Program-made: the position numbers and the translations under genes
The notes under the pieces: model-generated
What the model was told of the DNA's origin: nothing
The model's input: only the letters and a program-made list of their open reading frames with translations
The model's database searches: none
Shown: positions 43,247-52,157 of the stretch, one piece after another
How the letters are laid out: each line of letters opens with the position of its first letter
How positions within the stretch are numbered: position 1 is the stretch's first letter
Assembly: GCA_905200945.1 (NCBI GenBank)
Contig: CAJKMG010000011.1
Location: forward strand, 26,594-90,593
Reading direction: 5' to 3'
DNA from: an uncultured Akkermansia sp.
GTDB lineage: Bacteria > Verrucomicrobiota > Verrucomicrobiia > Verrucomicrobiales > Akkermansiaceae
Length of the DNA: 64,000 nucleotides

Positions 43247-43918
43247 ATGAATGTTAGAATGTTGTCGGCAAATGCGGTGTTTCTGATGCTGCCGGCTTTG
43301 CTGGCGGCGTGTTCGGACGCCCCGCGCCCGCCCGCCGTCAGCTTCAGGATTCAGAATGTGCCTCCCGTGCCGCGCACGATGGCCCAGATGTCCAGAGAGG
43401 TGCACATTAACCGTGATTTCATGTCCCCGCGCTCCCGTGCTCGCCGGGCCGCCCATTCCATGCATCCGCGGTTTATCACGATTCACAGCACAGCCAATCC
43501 CAAGGGTGACGCCGCGGCGCATGCCCGGGCATTGAAAAGGGGGGCCATGGGGTCCCTGAACTGGCATTTTACGGTGGACCAGTACCGTGCTGTCCAGCAT
43601 ATTCCGCTGAATGAGACGGGCCGCCACGCAGACCGGGGCGGCCCCGGAGACATGTACTCCATCGGCATTGAGATGGGGGAGGTAAGGAGCCATAACCCCA
43701 TTGTTACCTGGAACCGCTCCGCCAAGCTGACGGCAGTGCTGATGAAGCAGTACCATATTCCGCTCCGTAATGTGGTACCCCATTATTATTGGACGGGGAA
43801 GAATTGCCCGGCCCCGCTGCTGACCAACGGCCGTCCGGGACATAAATGGAGCTGGTTCATTTCCCGCGTGGATTATTACAGGCGCTGTCTGGAGACACGG
43901 CCCGCCGCAGCGCTCTGA
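43247..43918 (+). CDS. Lipoprotein N-acetylmuramoyl-L-alanine amidase (Amidase_2)
   Basis: Amidase_2 enzymes cut the bond between N-acetylmuramic acid and L-alanine in peptidoglycan. The 223-residue protein has a lipoprotein signal with LLAAC (Cys22) and a zinc amidase domain with FITIHSTANP (His80), NWHFTVDQYRAVQHIPLNE, SIGIEMGE with catalytic Glu142, and VVPHYYWTGKNCP, giving His179 and Cys187 as further zinc ligands. The Cys ligand in place of the AmpD-type Asp is typical of the XlyA/CwlA branch. It lies just upstream of recG but is not obviously related to it. Confidence 0.85.
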   Translation: MNVRMLSANAVFLMLPALLAACSDAPRPPAVSFRIQNVPPVPRTMAQMSREVHINRDFMSPRSRARRAAHSMHPRFITIHSTANPKGDAAAHARALKRGAMGSLNWHFTVDQYRAVQHIPLNETGRHADRGGPGDMYSIGIEMGEVRSHNPIVTWNRSAKLTAVLMKQYHIPLRNVVPHYYWTGKNCPAPLLTNGRPGHKWSWFISRVDYYRRCLETRPAAAL

Positions 43919-43931
43919 CGGGTACGCGCAC

Positions 43932-46031
43932 GTGGTGCATGATAAGGGATACGTTCTTGGGTTCATGGCTGGAGAATTGCTTTTAACGTCTTCTCTGGAG
44001 GAATGCGTTTTTATCCGCCCCAGAGAGTTGGCGGCCATGCAGGCGGCGGGAATGGCCTCCGTACGGGATTTGTTGTTCATGCTTCCGCGCAGGTATGAAG
44101 ACCGCCGCATGTTTGACCGCTATGATTCCCTGTCTTCCGGTGTGCCTGTCTGCCTGAGAGGGAGGGTGGTGGATGTGGGCTGGAAAGGCTGGGGCGGACG
44201 GGGCGGCAAGGGCCGCGGCCGGTATGTGGAAGCCGTGCTGGCGGATGAGCAGTCTTTGGGGCAGGCCCGTTTTTCCTGCCTGTGGTTCAGCATGCCGGGC
44301 GTAGCCAGGATGTTGTGCGCCGGGCAGGAGATGATTGTATACGGGCGCATGAAACCGTATGGGAAAAAGCTCAGCATGGTGCATCCGGATTTTGAAATTA
44401 TCCGGGAAGGAGATGAGCAGTCCATTCATTTGAACCGCATTGTTCCCGTGTATGGTGGCCGCATGGGGATTGCGGTCCGCAGGCTGCGGGAAATCGTATG
44501 GGAGACGCTGTCCAGGCTTTCCCCGGCTCCGGAACCGGAGGTGTATGAGTTTGTGCCGGACACTCCGTGCAAAACGGCATTGAGGGATCTTCATTTTCCT
44601 GAGACCGCAGAGGCCCGGGACCGGGCGCGGCGCCGTTTTGCGTTGGAGGAATGCCTTGCTCAGCAGTTGAACGTGGCCTACAGAAGAAGGCGGGCGGATG
44701 AAGTGCCCGGCATGCGGACCGCAGGTTCCAGCCATTTGGTGAAGGATCTGGCGGATTCCCTGCCGTTTGAGCTGACGGAGGCTCAGAAGCGCTGCGTGAG
44801 GGAGATTTACCGGGATATGAAAGCCCCCCGTTCCATGAACCGCCTGCTTCAGGGGGATGTCGGGTCCGGAAAGACGCTGGTGGCTCTGTGCGCCATGCTG
44901 CTGGCTGTGGAACACGGTTATTCCGCCGTGATGATGGCGCCCACGCAGATTCTGGCGGAACAGCATTATTTGAAGTTCCGGCAGATGCTGGACAAGCTGG
45001 ATGTGCCTGTTTCCCTGGTGACGGCGGACAGGAAGGAAGAATCCCATGTGTCGTTCGGGAAGCAGGGCGGGATTGTGGTTGGCACGCATGCCCTGCTGTA
45101 CGGGAAAAATGTGCCGGAGCGTGTGGGGCTGGTCGTGATTGACGAACAGCACAAATTCGGCGTGAATCAGCGGGAGAAGCTGATTGACCGGGAAGAGCGC
45201 CCCGACGTGCTGGTGATGACCGCTACCCCTATCCCCCGCACGCTGACGCTGACTTTTTACGGGGAGCTTGACGTTTCCATCCTGGACGGCGTGCCCGGGG
45301 GGCGCGGAGCGGTCGTAACAGCCATCCGTACGGAGAAGGATAAGGGAAAAGTGCTGGCATTCGTTCGGAACCAGCTGGAGGAAGGGAGGCAGATTTACGT
45401 GGTTTCCCCCCTGATTGACGGAGAGGATTCCCGGAAGGGGAAAGCCGTGACGAAGGAATGGGACGAGTGGAAGGCTCTGCTGCCTCATGTGGATGTGGGG
45501 CTGCTGCACGGCAGGATGTCTTCAGAGGAAAAAGAGGCGGTGATGAAGGATTTCCGCTCCAACCGCATCAGCGTGCTGGTGTCCACCACGGTGGTGGAGG
45601 TGGGGGTGGATGTTCCGAATGCCACGGTGATGATCATCAATAATGCGGAAAGTTTCGGGCTTTCCCAGCTTCATCAGCTCCGGGGGCGCATCGGCCGCGG
45701 GTCGCACAAGTCCTACTGCATTTTGATGACGGACGCCCGTCCGGAGGATGAGCAATGGGAGAAGCTGCGCATCGTGGAAACTACGGCGAATGGATTTGAC
45801 CTGGCGGAACAGGATTTGAGGCTACGCGGCCCTGGAGACGTGCTGGGTACGTCCCAGAGCGGCTTGAAGGGCGTACGCTTTGAGGAATGGCTGCTGGATG
45901 CGCGCCTGATTCACCGCGGGCGGCAGCTGGCGGAGGCTATTCTGGCGGAAGATCCCAATCTGGAATCCGCCAAATACCGCCCTCTCCGTTTTTTGCTGGA
46001 AGACGGGGCGGGGAGGCGTGTGGCCGGGTAA
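43932..46031 (+). CDS. recG: ATP-dependent DNA helicase RecG
   Basis: RecG remodels stalled forks and Holliday junctions. The 699-residue protein starts with a wedge/OB domain (about 50-170, with LFMLPRRYEDRR and VCLRGRVVDVG). The helicase core follows: LQGDVGSGKTLVALCAML (Walker A), MAPTQILAEQHY, VGTHALL, LVVIDEQHKFGV (DEQH), TATPIPRTL, SPLIDGEDS, LLHGRMSSEEK, VSTTVVEVGVDVPNA, and the RecG-specific QLHQLRGRIGRG and GPGDVLGTSQSG. A start at 43965 (MAGELLL) is a good alternative to the GTG used here. Confidence 0.95.
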   Translation: MVHDKGYVLGFMAGELLLTSSLEECVFIRPRELAAMQAAGMASVRDLLFMLPRRYEDRRMFDRYDSLSSGVPVCLRGRVVDVGWKGWGGRGGKGRGRYVEAVLADEQSLGQARFSCLWFSMPGVARMLCAGQEMIVYGRMKPYGKKLSMVHPDFEIIREGDEQSIHLNRIVPVYGGRMGIAVRRLREIVWETLSRLSPAPEPEVYEFVPDTPCKTALRDLHFPETAEARDRARRRFALEECLAQQLNVAYRRRRADEVPGMRTAGSSHLVKDLADSLPFELTEAQKRCVREIYRDMKAPRSMNRLLQGDVGSGKTLVALCAMLLAVEHGYSAVMMAPTQILAEQHYLKFRQMLDKLDVPVSLVTADRKEESHVSFGKQGGIVVGTHALLYGKNVPERVGLVVIDEQHKFGVNQREKLIDREERPDVLVMTATPIPRTLTLTFYGELDVSILDGVPGGRGAVVTAIRTEKDKGKVLAFVRNQLEEGRQIYVVSPLIDGEDSRKGKAVTKEWDEWKALLPHVDVGLLHGRMSSEEKEAVMKDFRSNRISVLVSTTVVEVGVDVPNATVMIINNAESFGLSQLHQLRGRIGRGSHKSYCILMTDARPEDEQWEKLRIVETTANGFDLAEQDLRLRGPGDVLGTSQSGLKGVRFEEWLLDARLIHRGRQLAEAILAEDPNLESAKYRPLRFLLEDGAGRRVAG

Positions 46032-46168
46032 GATTGTTTTTCTACCGTTTGCTGACGGTCAGCTTGTAAGAGGCGCATGACAGATAAGAGGGCAACGATT
46101 TATCCGCCGGAATGAATCTAAAGAAGCAAAGAAGATGTTTCTTCTTCAACCCGAACACCGATAAAACA

Positions 46169-46612
46169 ATGATTCAAACGTATCAAGTACTCCCTGTGGT
46201 GGCCATCGTATGCTCCGCTTCCGCCTTTGCCCAGAACGCTGCCGATCCCGTGCAGATGGTCAAGCAGAATATCGACCTGATTTCTTCCGCCAACAAGGTT
46301 TTGGACGACGTGAAGGACAACGCTGCGGTTGAAATCGCCATTAAGCAGCTCAATGCGTTGACCCAGCAGGCCAAGCAGCTGGACAAGTCCATGGAAAAGA
46401 TGAGGCTTACTTCCGAGCAGGCTATCCGCATCACCAAATTGAACGGAGACGCCCAGGACACCATCGTGGATATGCTGGAAAATTGCGAGCGCATTCAAAA
46501 GGACAAGCTGATGACTCCGGCTCTGCTCAAGGCGGTGAATGATTTTGCCGACGCCGCCAACATCGACGTGGTGGAAACGATTACGACCGTGGAGCAAATT
46601 GTGGAAGATTGA
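46169..46612 (+). CDS. Small secreted helical protein of unknown function
   Basis: This 147-residue protein has a signal peptide (about 1-21, ending AFAQ) followed by an almost entirely helical mature part rich in Asp, Lys, Gln and Asn. Examples are AIKQLNALTQQAKQLDKS and a final VETITTVEQIVED. No known family is evident. The helical, charged pattern could form a bundle or coiled coil in the periplasm. An upstream start at 46112 would lose the signal peptide. It is followed by a strong terminator, consistent with an independent transcript. Confidence 0.7.
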   Translation: MIQTYQVLPVVAIVCSASAFAQNAADPVQMVKQNIDLISSANKVLDDVKDNAAVEIAIKQLNALTQQAKQLDKSMEKMRLTSEQAIRITKLNGDAQDTIVDMLENCERIQKDKLMTPALLKAVNDFADAANIDVVETITTVEQIVED

Positions 46613-46643
46613 GTGACCAGCTTATCAAAAGACCTTTGACTGG

Positions 46644-46679
46644 TAAGGCCGCCTCCTGAAGAAGGCGGCCTTATTTTTT
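46644..46679 (+). terminator. Intrinsic terminator after the small secreted protein
   Basis: TAAGGCCGCCT and AGGCGGCCTTA form an 11-bp stem with an 8-base loop, followed by a run of T. It lies 31 bases past the stop. Confidence 0.9.
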
Positions 46680-46698
46680 AATAAAAGGCCGTTTTTCA

Positions 46699-49683
46699 TC
46701 AATCTCCGGGCGGGGTATTTACTTTCTCCATGGCTGGGTTGGGGTTGCCTGCCGGAATCAGGTATCCCGTACCGGGAGAGGTGCCCAGAAATGAGAGAAG
46801 CTCCCTGTGGCGCGGCAGGGATTTGGCGCGGAAGACGGCTGCGGAGGGATCCAGCGCATTGCCGAAGGTGACGGCTCCCATCGGGCATGCGAGCTGGCAG
46901 GCCGTCTGGGCCGCGCCGTCCGGAAGCAGCATGTCTTGAGCCGTCACGTGAATGGAGGTGGATGGCTGGCCCGGATGCTCCTTCATCAAGCGGGATTTGT
47001 GCCGGATTTTTGCACGTTCCACCATTTGGACGCAGTAGGTGCATTTTTCCATGACGCCGCGGGAGCGCACGGTCACATTCGGATTGCGCTGAAGGCGCGT
47101 GGCCTGTTCCGATGCTTTGGCGTAATCAAAGAAATTGAAGCGTCGCGCCTTGTACGGGCAGTTGGCAGCGCAGTACCGGGTACCCCAGCACCGGGCGTAC
47201 ACCATGGCGTTCAGGCCCTCCGTAGTATGGACGGTGGCATTAACGGGGCATACGGATTCGCATGGGGCCTTGCCGCACTGCTGGCAGGCCACGGGGATGG
47301 CGGTGAGCATCCCTTCCGCCGTGAAGTACCTGTCAATGCGTATCCAGTCCAGGGAGCGGCCTTTTGCCATCTGGTCACGGCCCACCACGGGAATGTTATT
47401 TTCTGCGCGGCATGCAATCATGCAGGCGTTGCAGCCGATACAACGGGACGTATCAATGGCCATTTTCCATTGGTAAACGGCATCCGTGCCGGGAGTGGGA
47501 GAGGATGAACGGGACGGATCGGGATGCAGGGAGAAAGGGTCAGGCTGTACAACGGGGGAGTGAATGGCCTCCGTACGCTCCCGAAGGGGAGCCAAAGCAA
47601 TCTGTTCCGGGGCAATGCCGCATCCTGCCGTTTTTTCTGTCTGTCTGCGAAGCTCATATCCGCCGGAATTTTCCTGTCTTTCCGCTACGTGGTTGATGCC
47701 GCCGTAACCCAGAGGAAGAACAATGAGATTGTCCGCCACTCCCGGAATGGGGCACAGGATGACTTCCATTTGCGTGGAGGGGGCGGTAAGCGTGCAGTGC
47801 ATGGGCCCGGAATCCGAACCTCCCAGCCGCAGAAAGGTGGCGGGGGAGACCTGTGCGGACGCCGCCCAGCTGACACCTGTTATTGGGTCCGGGCATTCCT
47901 GCATCCATGCATTGCGTTTCCAGCGTCCGTCCCCAACGGAATAGTCCGGGCGGAATTGCAATTCCAGCATTCCGTTTTCCAATTTTTTCCCTTTGCCGCT
48001 GGAAGATGCTGCGGGCGTTTGTTCCATGGCGGTTCCAAGAGCCGTTTCTTCCTGCGGAGACAGGGGAGCATAGGCCGTCTCTTCCGAATAACCGCACTGA
48101 AGCGCCTGGGCCCAGGCCGTAGTTTTATTTTCCGGATTTACGGCCCGTTCAAAGCATTTGCGTGCTCTGTGGTAAACGGGAGAGAGGAGGGTGGGGGAAT
48201 TATCCGCTGTGGTGAGATGGCCTTTGGTGGAAAGCAGGCCGGAAAGCACTTCTTCCGGAGAAATGCCCCCATACAGGGGAAGAATGACGGGCTGGCGGTA
48301 GCAAAATCTGCCCCGGTAGTCCCGTTCCACTCCCCATGATTCCAGAAAGTGGGCTGCCGGCAGGTGCCAGCGGCAGGCGCGGGATGTTTCATTTTCATAC
48401 ATTCCAAGGTGGATGCTTTCCACCCTGTTCAGGGCTTCCGACAGGCCGGAATTGTGCCCGGAATCCAGCACGGGATTTCCCGCATCCAGTAAAAAAACGA
48501 TTTCCACCTTTTTCCCCCTGATGTCCCGAATGAGATCCTCCAGCGTTCCATAAGGAGTTGGTCGCGGAGCCTTTAATAATTGGATGGATGTGCCGATGGC
48601 GCCGAGAAGACAGTTAATCTTCCAGACAATGCCGGATAGTTCCGGATGATTGTCCCCCAGAAGAACCACGCTTTCTCCGGGGTGGCTGGATAAGTCATCC
48701 GCACAGTGGCGAAGCCAGACGAGTTCCTTTTCCGTCAGGGAACGGTTCGTTTGCAGGGGCGGCGGTTGGACGGAGTTTTTTTTGCTGGAAAGATAGCGGA
48801 ACAGTTCCTCCAGGAAAAACGCCAGGCGTGCGGGGGAAACGGGAAGTCTGTGGTCGGCATGGGCCCCGGTCAGGGAAACGCGTCCCTCCACGGCGTAAAG
48901 GCGTGTACGGTTCCGGTTTTCTTCTTTGTAAGAAAGTCCTTCCGGGGAGCGGGACGCAATGAAATCGCGCGTATTTCCGTAGGGATTTCGATGAAGAAAA
49001 TCGCAATCCAGGGAGAGGATGCGTTTGGCGCGCGCAAAACGCACGCGGAATCGTACTTTTTCCGGCAGCCCCGCCTGCATGCCGGACCCCGGTTCAGGCA
49101 CAGGGGAATACCGGTAGGTGCGCACGAGTGGATTTTTTCTGGCGATTTCCTCCAGCATGGAATGAACCAGAGGGGAATTCGAGGGGGGGAGAAGAAGACC
49201 GATGTTGCCCCCGTCCCGGAGATTGCGGGACCAGGAAGAAAAAGCTCCCCGGAATTCGTCTTCGGAGGCCTGCTTGCCGTTAAACAGGATATGCTTGCTG
49301 CGTCCGGGGTCATAGAGATCCAGAATGGAGGCTTGAGCCGCAGCCGGCAGCCCCGGACCTTCCGGGTATTGCAGGGAGGGAATCAATTTGACGGGGCGCC
49401 CTTCATAACAGGCGGCCAGTACGGGCTGCGCGTTTCCGCCCATGGTTAGGCAGGTGGCGTAAGCCGTTTCCACTCCGGGAACGGACCATTCCGGCCCTTC
49501 ATTGTAGGGCACCAGGTATTTTTCCACACGGCGGCAGGCCGGAAGCCCTATCCCCGCCAGGGCCGCTCCTGCGCCCATCCATTTCATGAAGGAACGACGC
49601 GTCATCCCCCGCTCTTCTTCCGGAAGAAAAGCGGGGTGGTTCTGGGGAACTTCATTTTGGGAAAATGGGGGGGGAGGAGTCAA
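46699..49683 (-). CDS. actB: Alternative Complex III subunit ActB (molybdopterin-like plus iron-sulfur protein)
   Basis: ActB is the large iron-sulfur subunit of the quinol:cytochrome c oxidoreductase known as Alternative Complex III. The 994-residue protein has a Tat-type signal (TRRSFMKWMGAGAALAG, about 28-44) and LPACRRVEKYLVPYNEGP, a very typical ActB start. A degenerate molybdopterin-like domain follows. The C-terminal ferredoxin part has CIGCNACMIAC, CQQCGKAPCESVCP, CWGTRYCAANCPYKARRFN and CTYCVQ, enough for three or four clusters. ActA lies upstream on the same strand, but no ActC (NrfD-like) or other subunits follow: the next gene is on the opposite strand. Confidence 0.9.
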   Translation of the reverse strand: MTPPPPFSQNEVPQNHPAFLPEEERGMTRRSFMKWMGAGAALAGIGLPACRRVEKYLVPYNEGPEWSVPGVETAYATCLTMGGNAQPVLAACYEGRPVKLIPSLQYPEGPGLPAAAQASILDLYDPGRSKHILFNGKQASEDEFRGAFSSWSRNLRDGGNIGLLLPPSNSPLVHSMLEEIARKNPLVRTYRYSPVPEPGSGMQAGLPEKVRFRVRFARAKRILSLDCDFLHRNPYGNTRDFIASRSPEGLSYKEENRNRTRLYAVEGRVSLTGAHADHRLPVSPARLAFFLEELFRYLSSKKNSVQPPPLQTNRSLTEKELVWLRHCADDLSSHPGESVVLLGDNHPELSGIVWKINCLLGAIGTSIQLLKAPRPTPYGTLEDLIRDIRGKKVEIVFLLDAGNPVLDSGHNSGLSEALNRVESIHLGMYENETSRACRWHLPAAHFLESWGVERDYRGRFCYRQPVILPLYGGISPEEVLSGLLSTKGHLTTADNSPTLLSPVYHRARKCFERAVNPENKTTAWAQALQCGYSEETAYAPLSPQEETALGTAMEQTPAASSSGKGKKLENGMLELQFRPDYSVGDGRWKRNAWMQECPDPITGVSWAASAQVSPATFLRLGGSDSGPMHCTLTAPSTQMEVILCPIPGVADNLIVLPLGYGGINHVAERQENSGGYELRRQTEKTAGCGIAPEQIALAPLRERTEAIHSPVVQPDPFSLHPDPSRSSSPTPGTDAVYQWKMAIDTSRCIGCNACMIACRAENNIPVVGRDQMAKGRSLDWIRIDRYFTAEGMLTAIPVACQQCGKAPCESVCPVNATVHTTEGLNAMVYARCWGTRYCAANCPYKARRFNFFDYAKASEQATRLQRNPNVTVRSRGVMEKCTYCVQMVERAKIRHKSRLMKEHPGQPSTSIHVTAQDMLLPDGAAQTACQLACPMGAVTFGNALDPSAAVFRAKSLPRHRELLSFLGTSPGTGYLIPAGNPNPAMEKVNTPPGD

Positions 49684-49910
49684 ACCGGGTAATGATGGGA
49701 ATTGATGAAACAGAGATGGCCTTTTTTAGGAAATCCGGAGGATGAAATCAAGAGGTGATTGATGGCGGTCTTTATCTCCGGGCCAATAACGAATAAACAG
49801 GGAACGGGAGGAAATGTTTCTTATGGAATCCAGTGCCATTGATTACGCAGTATTCGGGAATTCTGGGAGAAATAACTTTGATGCTGCGGATTTCAAACAG
49901 GCCATGAAGG

Positions 49911-50615
49911 TTAGTGATGGCATGCGGTGCAGTCCGTCTTCGGCTGAATTTTCCATTGGCGTTTCAGGAAATTTCCCAGTTGAAGCGGGGTTTGAATGTG
50001 TTTTCCTTCTTCATCCCGGATGGCATGCGTACGGAGGTAATCTGCAGCGGAATAATGGGAACTGGCCGTTTCCTCCAGCGGGCGCAGGTGGGGAGCCGGA
50101 TCGCGGTGGCAGTCCAGACACCATTGCATGCGGGCGTCGCGTGGAGCCCTGATGCGTTCCATGCCCGCCACGTCTCCATGGCAGGAAGTGCAGCCGATGC
50201 CCCGGTTCATGTGGGCCATATGGTTAAAATAGGCGTGACCGGACAGGCGGTTGACCATCACCCAGCGGACCGGTTCCCCGGTGTAGCCGGGATATTGCGG
50301 ATCTGCCGCTTTCCTCAGGGGAGCGATGAGCGGACTGTCCGGAAGAATATGCTGGTGGCAGCCCAGACAGGACTTCGTATCCGGAATGCCGGCCCTGGAT
50401 GACCGCTGTGCGGCACTATGGCAAGCCGTGCAGCTCATCTTCAGATCTCCGGCATGGAGTTTGTGGGAAAAGCGGACGGGCTGCACAGGTTCATACTCCG
50501 GAATGCTGAAATTGACGTAATATATTCCCCCCAGTATGAATGAGGCAGTAAGCGCGATCAGGGCGGCAATCCCGTAAAAACGCCTGTTGGTGTTGGGTGG
50601 AAAGATATTGGCCAT
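49911..50615 (-). CDS. actA: Alternative Complex III subunit ActA (pentaheme cytochrome c)
   Basis: The 234-residue protein has one N-terminal membrane anchor (about 15-35, GIAALIALTASFILGGIYYV) and five c-type heme motifs: CTACH at 62, CLGCH at 83, CTSCH at 142, CLDCH at 166 and CTACH at 229. PVRFSHKLHAGDLKMSC and GEPVRWVMVNRLSGHAYFNH are hallmarks of ActA. In Alternative Complex III it passes electrons from the quinol-oxidising core to an acceptor. It precedes actB by 227 bases on the same strand and follows a Gfo/Idh/MocA gene by 30 bases. Confidence 0.9.
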   Translation of the reverse strand: MANIFPPNTNRRFYGIAALIALTASFILGGIYYVNFSIPEYEPVQPVRFSHKLHAGDLKMSCTACHSAAQRSSRAGIPDTKSCLGCHQHILPDSPLIAPLRKAADPQYPGYTGEPVRWVMVNRLSGHAYFNHMAHMNRGIGCTSCHGDVAGMERIRAPRDARMQWCLDCHRDPAPHLRPLEETASSHYSAADYLRTHAIRDEEGKHIQTPLQLGNFLKRQWKIQPKTDCTACHH

Positions 50616-50645
50616 GAAGCGTAGAGAGAAAGGGCTGGAGCCCCG

Positions 50646-51923
50646 TCAGGCCGTTCTGCCCGGGCGCGGAATGCGGGCGGGGGGCAGGGGCGTATCCATC
50701 GTCAGGTCTTCAGGCACCAGCCGCGTGGTGCTCTTTTTAATCTGTTCCCAGGTAATGCGCTGGCCTGTGTGGGCCGCTTCACGCCCCATGATGGCCGCCA
50801 GTGTCTTATTGGCCGCGCTTTCCAGTGTCTGGATCCAGGAGCCGGAGCGCAGGAAACGGTAAAAGGCCACATGCGTGTCTGCGTACATATTGCCGCGTTC
50901 CCCTCGGAAACGCCAGCGGTTATTCGCCTGGATGTAGGGGCGGTAGGGGGTAACCAGCGTTCCTTTTTCGCAGATGGTGCGGTCCACGATTTCCCCGTGG
51001 CAGCCTACCCACTGCCTGCATGAAATGTGGGCCGTCACGTTGTGGCCGTACTCAAAATAAACGTCGTAATGATCCCATACGTCGCCGTCATCCCGGCGCT
51101 GGGCGCGTCCTCCGGAGCCGAAAGCCGCCAGAGGAAGCTGCTCGTTCATGGACCAGACCATGCCGTCAACAGTATGGACGATTTGTTCCACAAACTGGCC
51201 TCCGCTCAGCCAGTTCCATGCGGTCCAGTTGCGTAGCGCCCATGCCACGTCCGTATCGGAGGGGGGGCGGGAATCCAGGGCCAGCGGAGACTTGGGAGGA
51301 GTGGTATAATATAACCCGTCAAAGGAGAGGACACGGCCCATCTGCCCGGAGGAAAGCTTGCGGTGGGCTTCTTCATTAGCCCTGTCGTAGCGCCAGCAGA
51401 AACCGTCCAGAATCACCAGATTTTTGAGTTTTGCCAGACGTGCGGATTCCAGCACGTAAAGTGCGCCGGGAGCGTCCACCGCCACGGGTTTTTCCGCATA
51501 AATATGTTTGTTGGCGTCAATGGCAGCCGCCAAGTGCCCCGGACGGAAAGCGGGAGGGGTGCAGAGCAGAACTACGTCAATATCCGTTTGAAGCAGTTTC
51601 TTGTACCCGTCCAGACCGTTGAACAGGCGGCTTTTGTCCAGCCGGACGCGGCTCCCGTACTGTTCCGCCAGTAATTTGGCGCCGAAATCGATTCGTTCCT
51701 GGAACACATCCGCCAGCGCCCAAACCACGGTTCCGGGATCGGCGTCCAGCGCGTTCTTCATGGCGCCCAGGCCGCGGCCTCCGCAGCCTACCAGACCTAC
51801 CTTGAGCGGTTTGGTGTCTGTCAGGGCTTCCGCGGCGTTCAGATAAGGCATGGCTGCCAGGAAGCCGGCCGTTCCCGCGGCGGTTTTCAGGAAATCGCGT
51901 CTGTTCCAGATGAGAGAATCCAT
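50646..51923 (-). CDS. Tat-exported Gfo/Idh/MocA-family oxidoreductase
   Basis: The 425-residue protein has a Tat signal (NRRDFLKTAAGTAGFLAAMP, about 7-26), then the NAD(P)-binding KVGLVGCGGRGLGAMKNAL (about 40-58), CTPPAFRPGHLAAAIDANKHIYAEKPV with the EKP motif, and a C-terminal beta-sheet domain with QFVEQIVHTVDGMVW. Exported members of this superfamily act on sugars; some form GH109 (alpha-N-acetylgalactosaminidase), a group known from Akkermansia. I cannot decide between dehydrogenase and GH109 here. It sits 30 bases upstream of actA in the same direction, so it may share a transcript. Confidence 0.78.
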   Translation of the reverse strand: MDSLIWNRRDFLKTAAGTAGFLAAMPYLNAAEALTDTKPLKVGLVGCGGRGLGAMKNALDADPGTVVWALADVFQERIDFGAKLLAEQYGSRVRLDKSRLFNGLDGYKKLLQTDIDVVLLCTPPAFRPGHLAAAIDANKHIYAEKPVAVDAPGALYVLESARLAKLKNLVILDGFCWRYDRANEEAHRKLSSGQMGRVLSFDGLYYTTPPKSPLALDSRPPSDTDVAWALRNWTAWNWLSGGQFVEQIVHTVDGMVWSMNEQLPLAAFGSGGRAQRRDDGDVWDHYDVYFEYGHNVTAHISCRQWVGCHGEIVDRTICEKGTLVTPYRPYIQANNRWRFRGERGNMYADTHVAFYRFLRSGSWIQTLESAANKTLAAIMGREAAHTGQRITWEQIKKSTTRLVPEDLTMDTPLPPARIPRPGRTA

Positions 51924-52157
51924 AGCAGATAAAACAGTATACGGAGAGCGGCTCCGGAATTAAACGATGTATTCACATGGTGACGCAAAAAGATGTCGGG
52001 GCGGAAGTTGTTTTCCGCCTCGAATTCTGGAGGTTGGGAAATATCCTGTAATTGAATATCATATATTTTCTGGGAAAATGCTCTTGAAAAATAACTTTAT
52101 GAGCGTATTTTTTTTAAACGTATTTCAACTTTGTTTTGTCCTTAACGCGAAAATTGT

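Noticed and set aside
43983..45509. 508-codon open frame opposite recG
   Set aside because: His/Pro/Gln-rich antisense frame with no recognisable family; recG motifs are complete on the other strand.
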